From positions 1 through 64,000 of the forward strand of contig CANIRZ010000005.1 in the NCBI GenBank assembly GCA_947470185.1: 64,000 nt of DNA, read 5' to 3'. How positions within the stretch are numbered: position 1 is the first letter of the stretch; each line of letters begins with the position of its first letter. Source of the DNA: Sphingomonadales bacterium. GTDB taxonomy: Bacteria; Pseudomonadota; Alphaproteobacteria; Sphingomonadales; Sphingomonadaceae. Position numbers and translations under genes: made by a program. Under the pieces are notes generated by a model. The model was not told the origin of the DNA, ran no database searches, and saw only the letters and a list, made by a program, of their open reading frames with translations. Of this stretch, positions 9,628 to 18,894 are shown in pieces.

Positions 9628-10565
9628 TGACCATTCCGCGCCTTTCTGCTAAAGACCGCATGCCTGACGCTTTGCGCGGCGGGGTCGTGGCCTTGGGCAA
9701 TTTTGATGGCTTCCATTTGGGGCACCAAGCAGTGGCCGGTGAAGCCATAGCGCAGGCCAAGGCCGCTGGCAGCGCGGCCATTATCGCCACATTTGATCCG
9801 CATCCCGTGCGCTTCTTTGCGCCGCAATCACCTTGGTTCCGGCTGACAACACTTGATCAGCGGCAGCGCCTTTTCGAAGCTGCGGGCGCGGATGCGATGT
9901 TGGTGTTCGATTTCGATGCGGAACTTGCCGCGACCAGTGCAGACGATTTCATTGTCAAATTGCTGATCGAGCGGCTTGGGTTTTCGGCGGTAGTCACTGG
10001 CGAGGACTTTACTTTTGGCAAAGCGCGTGGCGGCAATATCAATGTGCTGCGCGAGATTGGCGCCACGCACGGGCTTTCCTCCTCTGCGATGGGCCCTGTG
10101 GTCGATGACGCAGGTGTCATCTCGTCAAGCCGCGTTCGCACTGCGTTGCAAGACGGCAACTGCGCAACCGCAACCGCATTGCTCACGCGGCCTTTTGCCG
10201 TTGAAGGCGTTGTCCAGCATGGCGACAAAAACGGCCGACTCTTGGGCTTTCCTACGGCCAATATCGACATGGGCCATTATCTGCGCCCACGTTACGGCAT
10301 TTATGCGGTGAAGGGGCGGTTGCCCGATGGCCGCGTGTTGAACGGCGCGGCAAACCTTGGCATCCGCCCGACCTTTGACCCACCCAAGGAATTGCTTGAG
10401 CCACATTTCTTCGACTTTGCCGAAGATTTATATGGCCAGAATATCGAGATTGAGTTCCACGCCTTCATTCGCGGTGAGGCCAAGTTTGATAGCCTAGACG
10501 CGCTGATGGCGCAGATGGCGAAAGATTGCGCATTGGCAAAAAATATTTTGTTATCAAGTACTTGA
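9627..10565 (+). CDS. ribF: Bifunctional riboflavin kinase / FAD synthetase
   Basis: Makes FMN and then FAD from riboflavin. 312 residues. The N-terminal nucleotidyltransferase domain has GNFDGFHLGHQAV and FDPHPVRFF. The C-terminal kinase domain has the flavokinase motif GFPTANI near residue 210 and GIRPTFD. The ATG overlaps the dipeptidase stop, implying translational coupling. Confidence 0.97.
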   Translation: MTIPRLSAKDRMPDALRGGVVALGNFDGFHLGHQAVAGEAIAQAKAAGSAAIIATFDPHPVRFFAPQSPWFRLTTLDQRQRLFEAAGADAMLVFDFDAELAATSADDFIVKLLIERLGFSAVVTGEDFTFGKARGGNINVLREIGATHGLSSSAMGPVVDDAGVISSSRVRTALQDGNCATATALLTRPFAVEGVVQHGDKNGRLLGFPTANIDMGHYLRPRYGIYAVKGRLPDGRVLNGAANLGIRPTFDPPKELLEPHFFDFAEDLYGQNIEIEFHAFIRGEAKFDSLDALMAQMAKDCALAKNILLSST

Positions 10566-10599
10566 TTGATTATCCATTGTCCAGCCGTTAGGCCGTAGG

Positions 10600-10617
10600 T
10601 TCCCGCTTTCGCGGGAA
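10600..10617. repeat. Short dispersed palindrome (TTCCCGC type)
   Basis: TTCCCGC (10600-10606) and GCGGGAA (10611-10617) form a perfect 7-bp hairpin with a TTTC loop. Related copies lie at 37121-37250. It sits between ribF and the GDPD-like gene and may act as a transcript-end hairpin. Confidence 0.6.
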
Positions 10618-10625
10618 TGACAAAG

Positions 10626-11633
10626 ATGTTGGAGCAGAACCTTCATGAATCTATCTCGTCGCAAAAAAAAGCTTTGGCGGTCGTTGTGGTCATTCTCCTC
10701 GGCCTGACCCTGCTTAATGCAACTTGGCTTGCGCCGACGCCCGCGGGCAAGCCAAAGCTCATCGCGCATCGCGGGGTTTATCACCTCTATGATAAACGCG
10801 CCGCATTTGGCCGTGACACCTGCACCGCGCGTTTCATACGCCCACCCGATCATGATGTGTTCGAAAACACCATTGCCTCAATTCAGATGGCGGCGGGGCT
10901 GGGGGGCGATATGGTCGAAATTGATGTCGCACCGACCAAGGATGGCAAAATGGTGCTGTTCCACGATTGGACGGTCGATTGTCGTACCAATGGCAAAGGC
11001 GAAACCCGCGACCTGACACTATCGGAGTTGAAGGCGCTCGACATTGGCTATGGCTATACGACTGATGGCGGAAAGACATTCCCGTTGCGTGGCAAGGGTG
11101 TCGGGCAAATTCCGACAGTCGAAGAAGCACTGGCCGCCTTGCCCGCACAGCCGTTGCTGTTCAACTTCAAGTCGAAAAATCCGGCTGAGGCGGACGAGTT
11201 GTTCGCCATATTGAAAGCATCTGGCCGGGATTATGAAAAGCTTGGTGATGCCTTTTACGGCGGACAACGCCCGGTGGATCGCATACGACAACTCGCGCCC
11301 AAGAACTGGGCCTTTAACATGAAAGGCGAGGCGAAGGCCTGCACCAAGGATTATGTCCTGTACGGCTGGACTGGAATCGTTCCGGACAGCTGTCGTAATG
11401 GCGTGTTGGTAATCCCGGTTAATTATCAATGGCCGATGTGGGGCTGGCCCAACCGCCTGATCGCTCGCATGGAAAGCGTCGGCGCGAAAATCATCGTGGT
11501 GGGGCCGCATGAAAGCGGTAAGTCGAACGAGGGGCTTTCGGATGTGCATGATCTTAGAAAAATACCTGCGAGCTACAACGGGTATATCTGGGTTGAGGAC
11601 ATCTGGGCCATCGGGCCAGCGTTGCGGCGGTGA
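10626..11633 (+). CDS. Glycerophosphodiester phosphodiesterase-family protein, membrane-anchored
   Basis: A 335-residue protein with an N-terminal hydrophobic segment (ALAVVVVILLGLTLLNATW, about residues 16-34) followed by a GDPD barrel. LIAHRGVYH, ENTIASIQMA, VEIDVAPTKDGKMVLFHD and RTNGKGETRDLTLSELK are the expected metal-binding and catalytic segments, with both histidines present. It probably cleaves glycerophosphodiesters in the periplasm. An ATG three codons earlier lies inside the palindrome at 10600-10617. The start at 10626 is preferred because GGGAA is better spaced from it. Confidence 0.85.
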   Translation: MLEQNLHESISSQKKALAVVVVILLGLTLLNATWLAPTPAGKPKLIAHRGVYHLYDKRAAFGRDTCTARFIRPPDHDVFENTIASIQMAAGLGGDMVEIDVAPTKDGKMVLFHDWTVDCRTNGKGETRDLTLSELKALDIGYGYTTDGGKTFPLRGKGVGQIPTVEEALAALPAQPLLFNFKSKNPAEADELFAILKASGRDYEKLGDAFYGGQRPVDRIRQLAPKNWAFNMKGEAKACTKDYVLYGWTGIVPDSCRNGVLVIPVNYQWPMWGWPNRLIARMESVGAKIIVVGPHESGKSNEGLSDVHDLRKIPASYNGYIWVEDIWAIGPALRR

Positions 11634-11641
11634 TCATGCCA

Positions 11642-11672
11642 ATCCTCCCCATAGCAAGCCGATGGGGAGGAT
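11642..11672. repeat. Dispersed palindrome (CCTCCCCAT type), copy 1
   Basis: ATCCTCCCCAT (11642-11652), a nine-base loop and ATGGGGAGGAT (11662-11672) make a perfect 11-bp hairpin between the GDPD-like gene and ileS. The same stem core recurs at 14496-14635 and 41055-41083. Confidence 0.7.
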
Positions 11673-11717
11673 ACAGGCTTTATTTGCAGCGCCATATCCT
11701 TTAGGCACCCGCACGAT

Positions 11718-14486
11718 ATGACCGAACCTGCTGACTCACCGAAACAAGACTATCGCGACAGCGTCTTCTTGCCCAAAACCGATTTTCCGATGAAGGCTGG
11801 CCTTCCGCAGAAGGAGCCGGGTATTTTAGCGCGCTGGCAGGCGGCAGATTTCTACACGGAGCTGCGCAATCGCCGCCGTGGGCGCGAAAAGTTCATCCTG
11901 CATGATGGCCCGCCTTATGCGAATGGCGACATGCATATCGGCCATGCGCTGAACCATATCCTCAAGGACATGGTCGTCCGCACGCAGACATTGTTGGGCA
12001 AAGACGCGCCTTATGTGCCCGGCTGGGATTGCCACGGCCTGCCGATTGAGTGGAAAGTTGAAGAGCAATATCGCAAGAAGAAGCTGAACAAAGACGAAGT
12101 GCCCGCTGTTGAATTTCGCGCCGAATGCCGCGCTTATGCACAGAATTGGGTTGATACGCAGCGCGAACAATTGAAGCGGCTGGGCATCAATGCCGATTGG
12201 GACAATCCCTATCTAACCATGGATTTTCAGGCCGAGGCAACGATTGTTGCCGAGCTGCTGAAATTCGCCGAAAGCGGCCAGCTCTACCGCGGAGCAAAGC
12301 CAGTGATGTGGTCGCCCGTCGAAAAGACCGCCTTGGCCGAAGCTGAAGTTGAATATGAGGACATCGTTTCGACCCAGATCGACGTGGCGTTTGAGATTGT
12401 TGAAGCACCCAACGAACCTTCGTTAGTTGGTGCGTTCGCGGTCATCTGGACAACGACCCCTTGGACCATCCCCGTCAATCAGGCTTTGGCTTATGGGCCA
12501 GAGGTTGATTACGTCGTTTCTGAGGTGGCTGGCCGCCGCTATATCTATGCCCTTGATCTTGAAGCTGCATTCTTGTCCCGACTAGGGGTAGAGTCTGTCG
12601 ATCGTGGCTATGGTCCTCTCAAGACTGGGGGGCTTGTTGATGCCTTCGTCCGCCACCCAATGCATCATCTCGGCGGTTTCTTTGCGAAACCGCGCTCAAT
12701 GCTCGCGGGCGACTTCGTCACCACTGAGAGCGGCACTGGTCTTGTTCATATGTCTCCGGACCATGGTGAAGATGACTTTGATCTCTGCAAGGCGAATGGC
12801 ATCGATCCCGTTTTTGCGGTCGAAGGCGACGGCAAATATCGCGCCGACTGGCTCTGGCTGGGCGGTGAAGGCAGCGTCATCAATCCCAAGTTCAACGCGC
12901 CTGACGGCCCCATCTGCACCGCATTACGCGAAAGCGGCGGGTTGCTCGCGGCGTCGGCGGATTACAAGCACAGCTATCCGCACAGCTGGCGGTCGAAGGC
13001 AAAGGTAATCTACCGCTGCACCCCGCAATGGTTCGTGCCGATGGATAAAGCGACTGTTGGCGCGACACTGCGCGAAAAGGCGGTGGCCGCGATTTCGGAT
13101 ACCCGCTTCATCCCCGAAAAGGGCCGGAACCGCCTGTCGTCGATGGTCGAAGGCCGCCCCGATTGGGTGCTTTCCCGTCAGCGCGCATGGGGCGTGCCGA
13201 TCACCTTATTTGTGAAAAAGGGAACCAACCAGTATCTCGACGATCCGGCCGTGAACGCGCGCATCATTGCGGGCGTGCGCGCAAAGGGTGTCGATGGGTG
13301 GTCCGAGGAACGGGCGCAGGAATATCTTGGGCCTGACTACGCACTCGCAGATTATGAGCGCGTAACCGACATTCTTGATGTCTGGTTTGATTCGGGCTGC
13401 ACGCATGCCTTTGTCCTTGAAAGCGGACGTTGGCCTGATCTGCAATGGCCTGCGGACCTGTATCTGGAGGGTAGCGACCAGCATCGTGGCTGGTTCCAGT
13501 CTTCCTTACTGCAAAGCTGCGGCACGCGGGGGCGTGCGCCCTACAATGCGGTGCTGACCCACGGGTTTACGATGGACCAAAAGGGCATGAAAATGTCCAA
13601 GTCATTGGGCAACACTATCAACCCGTTGGACCTGATGCGTGACAGTGGCGCGGATATCTTACGGCTTTGGGCGCTGACGGTCGACTTCACTGAGGACCAT
13701 CGGATCGGCAAAGAGATCTTGCAAGGCGTGTCCGACCAGTATCGCAAATTGCGCAATACCTTCCGCTATCTGCTTGGCGCACTCGACGGTTTCTCCGACC
13801 CCGAAAAGGTAGAGGTTGCCGATATGCCCGAGCTGGAGCGTTATATGCTCCATCTACTCGCCGACATGGACGTGAAGCTGCGGCAAGCGGTCGATGATTT
13901 TGACTTTAACAATTATGTCCGGTTGCTGACCGATTTTGCGAACGAAGATCTGTCGGCCTTCTTCTTCGATATCCGCAAGGACAGCCTCTATTGCGATGCG
14001 GCCACTGATCCGAAGCGCATGGCCTATCGCACAGTGTTGGACATATTGTTCCATGCGCTCGTTCGTTACGCCGCGCCCGTGTTGGTTTTCACCAGCGAAG
14101 AAGTTTGGCAGACGCGTTTCGGCGCGGATGTCGACAGTGTACATTTTTCGGATTGGCCGGAGGTTGATGCGGGTTGGATTGATACAAAATTGGCCGAAAA
14201 TTGGGGTCGCATCAGGGGAGCCCGTATGCTGGCAAACGAGCTGATCGAACCTATGCGACGCAACAAGGAAATTGGCTCAAGTCTGGAAGTTGAATATAGC
14301 TACTCGGGTGATGCCGGCGAAATCGACCTCGCCGAAATATTTATCGTGTCTACTGTGCATCTTGGCAGAGAAGAAGGCGCAGTTAAAACCGCCAACCATA
14401 AATGCGGCCGCTGCTGGCGGCATTTGCCTGAGGTTGTTGATGACGGCGCTTTGTGCGGACGTTGTGCGGATGTTGTTGGTGGGTAG
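11718..14486 (+). CDS. ileS: Isoleucyl-tRNA synthetase
   Basis: Class I aminoacyl-tRNA synthetase of 922 residues. The HIGH signature is in YANGDMHIGHAL. The KMSKS loop is KGMKMSKSLGN. The editing region includes WTTTPWTIPVNQALA. The C-terminal zinc finger uses the cysteine pairs in KCGRCW and LCGRC. It is followed by lspA across a palindromic element; ileS-lspA linkage is widespread in bacteria. Confidence 0.98.
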   Translation: MTEPADSPKQDYRDSVFLPKTDFPMKAGLPQKEPGILARWQAADFYTELRNRRRGREKFILHDGPPYANGDMHIGHALNHILKDMVVRTQTLLGKDAPYVPGWDCHGLPIEWKVEEQYRKKKLNKDEVPAVEFRAECRAYAQNWVDTQREQLKRLGINADWDNPYLTMDFQAEATIVAELLKFAESGQLYRGAKPVMWSPVEKTALAEAEVEYEDIVSTQIDVAFEIVEAPNEPSLVGAFAVIWTTTPWTIPVNQALAYGPEVDYVVSEVAGRRYIYALDLEAAFLSRLGVESVDRGYGPLKTGGLVDAFVRHPMHHLGGFFAKPRSMLAGDFVTTESGTGLVHMSPDHGEDDFDLCKANGIDPVFAVEGDGKYRADWLWLGGEGSVINPKFNAPDGPICTALRESGGLLAASADYKHSYPHSWRSKAKVIYRCTPQWFVPMDKATVGATLREKAVAAISDTRFIPEKGRNRLSSMVEGRPDWVLSRQRAWGVPITLFVKKGTNQYLDDPAVNARIIAGVRAKGVDGWSEERAQEYLGPDYALADYERVTDILDVWFDSGCTHAFVLESGRWPDLQWPADLYLEGSDQHRGWFQSSLLQSCGTRGRAPYNAVLTHGFTMDQKGMKMSKSLGNTINPLDLMRDSGADILRLWALTVDFTEDHRIGKEILQGVSDQYRKLRNTFRYLLGALDGFSDPEKVEVADMPELERYMLHLLADMDVKLRQAVDDFDFNNYVRLLTDFANEDLSAFFFDIRKDSLYCDAATDPKRMAYRTVLDILFHALVRYAAPVLVFTSEEVWQTRFGADVDSVHFSDWPEVDAGWIDTKLAENWGRIRGARMLANELIEPMRRNKEIGSSLEVEYSYSGDAGEIDLAEIFIVSTVHLGREEGAVKTANHKCGRCWRHLPEVVDDGALCGRCADVVGG

Positions 14487-14495
14487 TACTCATCA

Positions 14496-14635
14496 AATCC
14501 TCCCCATTTATGGGGAGGTGGCAACCCACAGGGTTGACGGAGGGGGCTGGCGGCTTACACGAGGGGATATGTGCGTATTTACATCCCCCTCCACCACGCT
14601 TCGCATGGTCACCCTCTCCGTAAACGGGGAGGATT
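14496..14635. repeat. 140-bp composite palindromic element between ileS and lspA
   Basis: AATCCTCCCC (14496-14505) and GGGGAGGATT (14626-14635) are exact inverted ends. The arms continue with imperfect complementarity (CATTTATGGGGAGG against CTCTCCGTAAACGG, then GGAGGGGG against CCCCCTCC). A short CCTCCCCAT/ATGGGGAGG hairpin lies at the left end. The right end supplies GGGGAGG 7 bases before the lspA ATG. Confidence 0.7.
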
Positions 14636-14639
14636 AAGC

Positions 14640-15188
14640 ATGAATTCCAACTCCAAATTCCGCCTGCAGGGCCTTATGCTCGCAAGCCTTGTGTTCATTG
14701 CGGATCAGATCGTGAAATATGCGATGCTTGGGCCGTTGCAACTTCAAAGCCGCGGTGTCATTCACATCATTTCGTTCTTTGACTTGCGCTATGCTGAGAA
14801 CCGCGGCGTTTCGATGAGCTTTTTAACCGCAGACAGTGACGGCGAACGATGGGCGCTGGTGGCATTGACTGGCGTGATTGCGGTCGCTGTTGGCGTTTGG
14901 ATGTGGCGCGAAAAACTGCGCGGTGATGTGCTTGCCTTGTCGCTGGTACTGGGCGGCGCGCTCGGGAATATCGTCGACCGCGTTCGTTATGGCTATGTCG
15001 TAGACTATGCCGACCTGCACTTTGGCGCTTTCCGACCCTTTTACATTTTTAACCTGGCCGATGCCTGCATCAGCATCGGCGTGATGATATTGCTTGCCCG
15101 CGCCTTTCTGATAAGCGACAAGGCGTCGGACCGCGGGTCTGTTGTTCAGGAACCCGTAAGCAGCGCCGACATAGTGGAGAAGTCATGA
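14640..15188 (+). CDS. lspA: Lipoprotein signal peptidase (signal peptidase II)
   Basis: Inner-membrane aspartic protease that removes signal peptides from prolipoproteins after diacylglyceryl transfer. 182 residues with four hydrophobic helices. Catalytic regions are NRGVSMSF, GALGNIVDRVRYG (first Asp) and FNLADACISIG (second Asp). The open frame starts earlier inside the palindromic element; the ATG at 14640 is supported by GGGGAGG, which belongs to that element. Two lipoprotein genes, probable substrates, follow directly; the first overlaps by four bases. Confidence 0.95.
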   Translation: MNSNSKFRLQGLMLASLVFIADQIVKYAMLGPLQLQSRGVIHIISFFDLRYAENRGVSMSFLTADSDGERWALVALTGVIAVAVGVWMWREKLRGDVLALSLVLGGALGNIVDRVRYGYVVDYADLHFGAFRPFYIFNLADACISIGVMILLARAFLISDKASDRGSVVQEPVSSADIVEKS

Positions 15189-15448
15189 AGCCGATACTTA
15201 TCTTAGCGGCAGCGTCAGTTGCTATTCTCACGCTTTCTGGCTGCGGAACGACGAGCGTTTATCAACGCGATCGCCCTGATGAATTTGCTGTTACACGATC
15301 AGAACCGATCCAGGTTCCTGCCGAGTTTAATTTGCCCGCGCCGACACCCAACGCCCCGCGTCCGCAGGCTGGCGACACAAAGCAGCAAGTTTTGGACGCC
15401 ATGTTTGGCGGCAATGTGCCCACGTCACGTCCGCAATCCGGCCAGTAA
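15185..15448 (+). CDS. Small DUF3035-type lipoprotein (BamF-like), first of a tandem pair
   Basis: An 87-residue protein with a signal and lipobox (LTLSGCG, Cys20). The mature part has VPAEFNLPAPTPNAPRP and KQQVLDAMFGG, segments shared with the next gene. These resemble the DUF3035 family, members of which were described as BamF, an accessory of the alphaproteobacterial outer-membrane assembly complex. It overlaps the lspA stop by ATGA and is therefore translationally coupled to the enzyme that should process it. Confidence 0.7.
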   Translation: MKPILILAAASVAILTLSGCGTTSVYQRDRPDEFAVTRSEPIQVPAEFNLPAPTPNAPRPQAGDTKQQVLDAMFGGNVPTSRPQSGQ

Positions 15449-15874
15449 ATGGATATGCATATGAATAAGAAATCTTTGCTTCTTGCCGCTGCAATGCTTG
15501 CACTTCCAATGCTTTCCGGCTGCGCATCTGTTGGCAATATGCTTGGTGGCAACAAAACTGCTGCGCCTGTTACAGGCCGCGCTGCACCGCTGGTGGTTCC
15601 GCCGGACTTCGCGCTTGAGCCGACCGCAGCAACCATGACGCGTTCAACCGACGCAAGTCAGGAACAAACATTAGATGCCCTATTTGGCGGCATAGCAACG
15701 CGCTCAGCGGCGGAACGTTCGATTTCGACCACCGCTGGAACGGCGGAATCTGGCATCCGATCATCTGTCGGTGACCCGCAAACCACTACGGTGAACAAGG
15801 GCAGCATTACCCGCGACATTATTGCGGCGCCTGAAGGTGACGGCCAGACCGCTCAGGCGATCATTCCAAACTAA
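15449..15874 (+). CDS. DUF3035-type lipoprotein, second of a tandem pair
   Basis: A 141-residue lipoprotein. The lipobox is MLSGCAS. The mature part repeats the neighbour's pattern (VPPDFALEPT and EQTLDALFGG), so the two genes look like diverged duplicates. The C-terminal third is Ser/Thr-rich with little predicted structure. The first ATG directly abuts the previous stop. Internal ATGs at 15455 and 15461 are possible starts, the last giving a more usual signal (MNKKSLLLAAAM). It is the last gene of the ileS-lspA run. Confidence 0.7.
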   Translation: MDMHMNKKSLLLAAAMLALPMLSGCASVGNMLGGNKTAAPVTGRAAPLVVPPDFALEPTAATMTRSTDASQEQTLDALFGGIATRSAAERSISTTAGTAESGIRSSVGDPQTTTVNKGSITRDIIAAPEGDGQTAQAIIPN

Positions 15875-15895
15875 CGCATTGAGAGCAAAGCGGCT

Positions 15896-17827
15896 TTAAG
15901 CGCGCACGCTCGCTTCTGCCACGCCAGTGCTGTTGTGGCGCAGTGCCTTCAGCACCGTGTCAACAATCTGCGGCGCGTTCAGGCCAGCTTGGTCATATTG
16001 CTTCTGCGGCGAATCATGCTCCTGAAACATATCAGGCAGGCGCATTGTGCGGATCTTGAGGCCCGTATCCATCAGCCCTGCGTCGCTGGCCAGCGTGAGC
16101 ACATGTGCGCCGAGGCCGCCGACCGAGGCCTCTTCGACGGTCACGATGACTTCATGTGTAGCAATCAGGTGGCGGATCATTTTTTCATCAAGTGGCTTGG
16201 CAAAACGCAAGTCGGCGACAGTGGTACTAAGGCCCTTGGCATCCAATGTATCGGCTGCCTTCATCGCTTCGGCCAAACGTGTGCCGAGCGAGAGTATCGC
16301 GACTTTTTTCCCTTCGCGCATGATCCGGCCTTTGCCGATTTCCAGCCGTTCGGGTACTTCGGGCAGCGCAACACCGGTCCCGTTGCCGCGTGGGTAGCGG
16401 AAAGCGATTGGTCCGCTGTCATGCAGGACGGCAGTGTAGGTCATGTGCACCAACTCCGCCTCATCCGCCGGCGACATCACGACCATATTCGGCAAAGTCG
16501 CCAAATAGGTGATGTCAAACGATCCGGCATGTGTGCTGCCGTCGGCGCCAACCAAGCCAGCACGGTCAATGGCGAAGCGCACGGGTAAATTCTGGATAGC
16601 GACATCATGCACGACTTGGTCATAAGCACGTTGCAGGAAGGTGGAATAGATCGCGCAGAATGGACGCATTCCTTGCGCGGCAAGGCCAGCGGCAAAGGTC
16701 ACTGCATGCTGTTCGGCGATACCCACATCAAACGAGCGTTCGGGGTGTGCTGCGGAGAATTTGTCGACGCCTGTGCCGCCGGGCATAGCCGCGGTGATGG
16801 CGCAAATTTTCGGGTCCGTTTCCGCAAGCTTCGCGAGCGTCGCGCCAAAGACATTCTGATATGAAGGTGGACCGCCGCCGGGGCCCTTTTCTTGCTTGCC
16901 TGTAATGACGTCGAATTTGACAACGCCATGATATTTGTCGTCCGCGGCTTCTGCAGGGGCGTAGCCCTTACCCTTTTGCGTAACGACATGGATCAGCACT
17001 GGGCCTTCGGCATTGTCGCGGACATTTTCGAGGACTGGAATAAGCTGATCAAGATTATGCCCATCAATTGGGCCAACATAATAAAAGCCAAGCTCTTCGA
17101 ACAAAGTGCCACCCATCGCCATGCCGCGGGCAAATTCCTCAGCCTTTGAAGCTGCGGTGTAAATCCGGCGCGACAGTCTTTTTGCGAGCTTACTGGCAAG
17201 GCTGCGCAGGCCGAGATACTCGCTGGAGGATACCAGCCGCGACAAATATGCTGACAAACCACCTACTGGCGGGGCAATCGACATATCATTGTCGTTCAGA
17301 ATTACGACAAGACGGTTGCCCGCGGCTTGGGCGTTGTTCATCGCCTCATAGGCCATGCCGGCGGACATCGCACCGTCACCGATGACTGCAATCGCCTTGC
17401 CGGGCTTTCCAGCAATTTTATTAGCTACGGCAAAACCCAATGCTGCAGAGATCGACGTAGAGCTGTGGGCAGCGCCGAATGGATCATATTCGCTCTCGCT
17501 GCGCTTTGTGAAGCCAGATAGGCCGCCGCCGGTGCGCAATGTGCGAATACGGTCGCGCCGACCCGTGAGGATCTTGTGTGGATAGCACTGATGGCCGACA
17601 TCCCAAATCAGCCGATCATCAGGCGTATTAAAAACATAATGGATTGCGGTCGTGAGTTCGACAACGCCAAGGCCTGCGCCCAGATGGCCACCGGTCACGG
17701 AGACTGCAGAGATAGTTTCGGCACGCAGTTCATCGGCCAACTGGCGCAGCTGCGACGCGGCAAGATTACGAAGGTCCGAGGGCACTTTAACCGTATCAAG
17801 TAACGGCGTGTCAGGGGAATGTGTCAT
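15896..17827 (-). CDS. dxs: 1-deoxy-D-xylulose-5-phosphate synthase
   Basis: Thiamine diphosphate enzyme that condenses pyruvate and glyceraldehyde 3-phosphate, the entry step of the MEP isoprenoid pathway. 643 residues. Motifs: [32 protein letters not shown], the ThDP/metal motif [17 protein letters not shown] followed by [26 protein letters not shown] with the catalytic Glu, and [15 protein letters not shown]. It converges on the lipoprotein gene and lies downstream of the Fur-family gene on the same strand. Confidence 0.98.
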   Translation of the reverse strand: MTHSPDTPLLDTVKVPSDLRNLAASQLRQLADELRAETISAVSVTGGHLGAGLGVVELTTAIHYVFNTPDDRLIWDVGHQCYPHKILTGRRDRIRTLRTGGGLSGFTKRSESEYDPFGAAHSSTSISAALGFAVANKIAGKPGKAIAVIGDGAMSAGMAYEAMNNAQAAGNRLVVILNDNDMSIAPPVGGLSAYLSRLVSSSEYLGLRSLASKLAKRLSRRIYTAASKAEEFARGMAMGGTLFEELGFYYVGPIDGHNLDQLIPVLENVRDNAEGPVLIHVVTQKGKGYAPAEAADDKYHGVVKFDVITGKQEKGPGGGPPSYQNVFGATLAKLAETDPKICAITAAMPGGTGVDKFSAAHPERSFDVGIAEQHAVTFAAGLAAQGMRPFCAIYSTFLQRAYDQVVHDVAIQNLPVRFAIDRAGLVGADGSTHAGSFDITYLATLPNMVVMSPADEAELVHMTYTAVLHDSGPIAFRYPRGNGTGVALPEVPERLEIGKGRIMREGKKVAILSLGTRLAEAMKAADTLDAKGLSTTVADLRFAKPLDEKMIRHLIATHEVIVTVEEASVGGLGAHVLTLASDAGLMDTGLKIRTMRLPDMFQEHDSPQKQYDQAGLNAPQIVDTVLKALRHNSTGVAEASVRA

Positions 17828-17881
17828 GGAAATAGCTTAGCGGCGTTTTATCGGACTGTCGAACAGGTAATTACCGCCCGT

Positions 17882-18340
17882 TCATCCGCAATCTGCACAA
17901 ATCCCGCGCACTTCGATGACGGGGCGCACCTCTGCGAACCCGGCCTGTTCTGCCGCAGTGCGCACATGCATCGTCAGCGTGTCGTCATCAATATGAGTGG
18001 CGGTGCCGCAACTGTCGCAGATCAGGAAAATGCAGTCGTGCAGGCATCCGGGGTGCGAATTGGCGATATAGGCATTTGCGCTTTCGACCCGGCGGGCAAG
18101 GTTCGTCGCCACAAACAGGTCCAATATGCGGTAGACGCTGTTGGGCGCAACGCGTTTCCCGCGCCGTTGTGATACAAGATCAGCGATATCATAGGCAGAA
18201 GCCGGTTTTTCAAATGTCGCGAGTACGGCGAATATATCCGACCGCATGTCAGTCCATTGTTCGCCTGCCGCAACCAGTGCGCTCTCAGCGGCATGCGCGA
18301 GTGATGCGCCTTCATGTTCGTGGTGATGATGTACTGCCAT
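17882..18340 (-). CDS. zur: Fur-family metalloregulator, probably Zur
   Basis: A 152-residue repressor. It has a His-rich N-terminus (HHHHEHE), a winged helix (SAYDIADLVSQRR, PNSVYRILDLF) and a dimerisation domain. The structural zinc cysteines are in ICDSCG and ICADCG, with sensing residues in HPGCLHDCIF. This pattern fits the zinc-uptake branch better than iron Fur. It lies between merC and dxs on the same strand, and a candidate Zur operator precedes merC, so merC-zur may be an autoregulated unit. The Fur family is certain; zinc specificity is inferred. Confidence 0.8.
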   Translation of the reverse strand: MAVHHHHEHEGASLAHAAESALVAAGEQWTDMRSDIFAVLATFEKPASAYDIADLVSQRRGKRVAPNSVYRILDLFVATNLARRVESANAYIANSHPGCLHDCIFLICDSCGTATHIDDDTLTMHVRTAAEQAGFAEVRPVIEVRGICADCG

Positions 18341-18403
18341 TCCGCCCGTGTAAGCTGCGGCACGAGGCTGGTCAATTGGCGGTCGGCTGCGATTGGTTAA
18401 AAC

Positions 18404-18769
18404 TTAGCCTTTGGCCCGATGGTTAAGCAAATGGCCCAGACCAAGTAACGTGACGCCGACAATCGTGAACGCAATTTCTACGCCGCCATGTGGTAACGTT
18501 AACGCGCCGCCCATCATGCCGATGCCAAGCGCGCCGACCGTTGCGGGCAGGAATAGTCCGTGATCCTGAAAGCCCTTACCTAGTGCTAACATCCCAAGTA
18601 TGATGGCCAGCAACAGCCCAACTTCATGGATAATCGGGTTCAGAAACAAGCCGCTGGCGGACGCGAGAACCGCGAGCAATATCGTGGTTACGATGCAATG
18701 GATCAGGCACAGTCCAGCAATGCTGAGGCCAAGCCCGTCCCATCGCCATTTATTCCATGCATGTGCCAT
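18404..18769 (-). CDS. MerC-domain membrane protein
   Basis: A 121-residue protein with about four membrane helices. GLCLIHCIVTTILLAVLASASGLF contains a Cys-x3-Cys pair in the first helix, like the metal-binding pair of MerC mercuric transporters. No merA, merT, merP or merR is nearby, and the next gene on the same strand encodes a Zur-type regulator. A role in zinc or another soft metal is therefore more likely here than mercury resistance. This is inferred from context. Confidence 0.8.
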   Translation of the reverse strand: MAHAWNKWRWDGLGLSIAGLCLIHCIVTTILLAVLASASGLFLNPIIHEVGLLLAIILGMLALGKGFQDHGLFLPATVGALGIGMMGGALTLPHGGVEIAFTIVGVTLLGLGHLLNHRAKG

Positions 18770-18793
18770 TTCACAGGCCCTACAGCGATTCGC

Positions 18794-18811
18794 TGCACGT
18801 TACAACATTAC
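18794..18811 (-). promoter_or_regulatory. Candidate Zur operator upstream of merC
   Basis: On the minus strand the site begins GTAATGTTGTAAC, which matches the alphaproteobacterial and enterobacterial Zur-box half GTAATGTTATAAC at 12 of 13 positions. The other half is degenerate. It ends 25 bases upstream of the merC start. The similarity is seen; binding is inferred. Confidence 0.45.
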
Positions 18812-18894
18812 ATCGCTAAATTTGCAGTCAGGATAGCAGTTTTTGCAACCTCCGACGCTTGCGATTGGCGTTAATCCGGCGCATATCGCCGCAT

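Noticed and set aside
15935-16588. 217-codon plus-strand open frame
   Set aside because: Antisense to dxs, no ribosome site or domain pattern.
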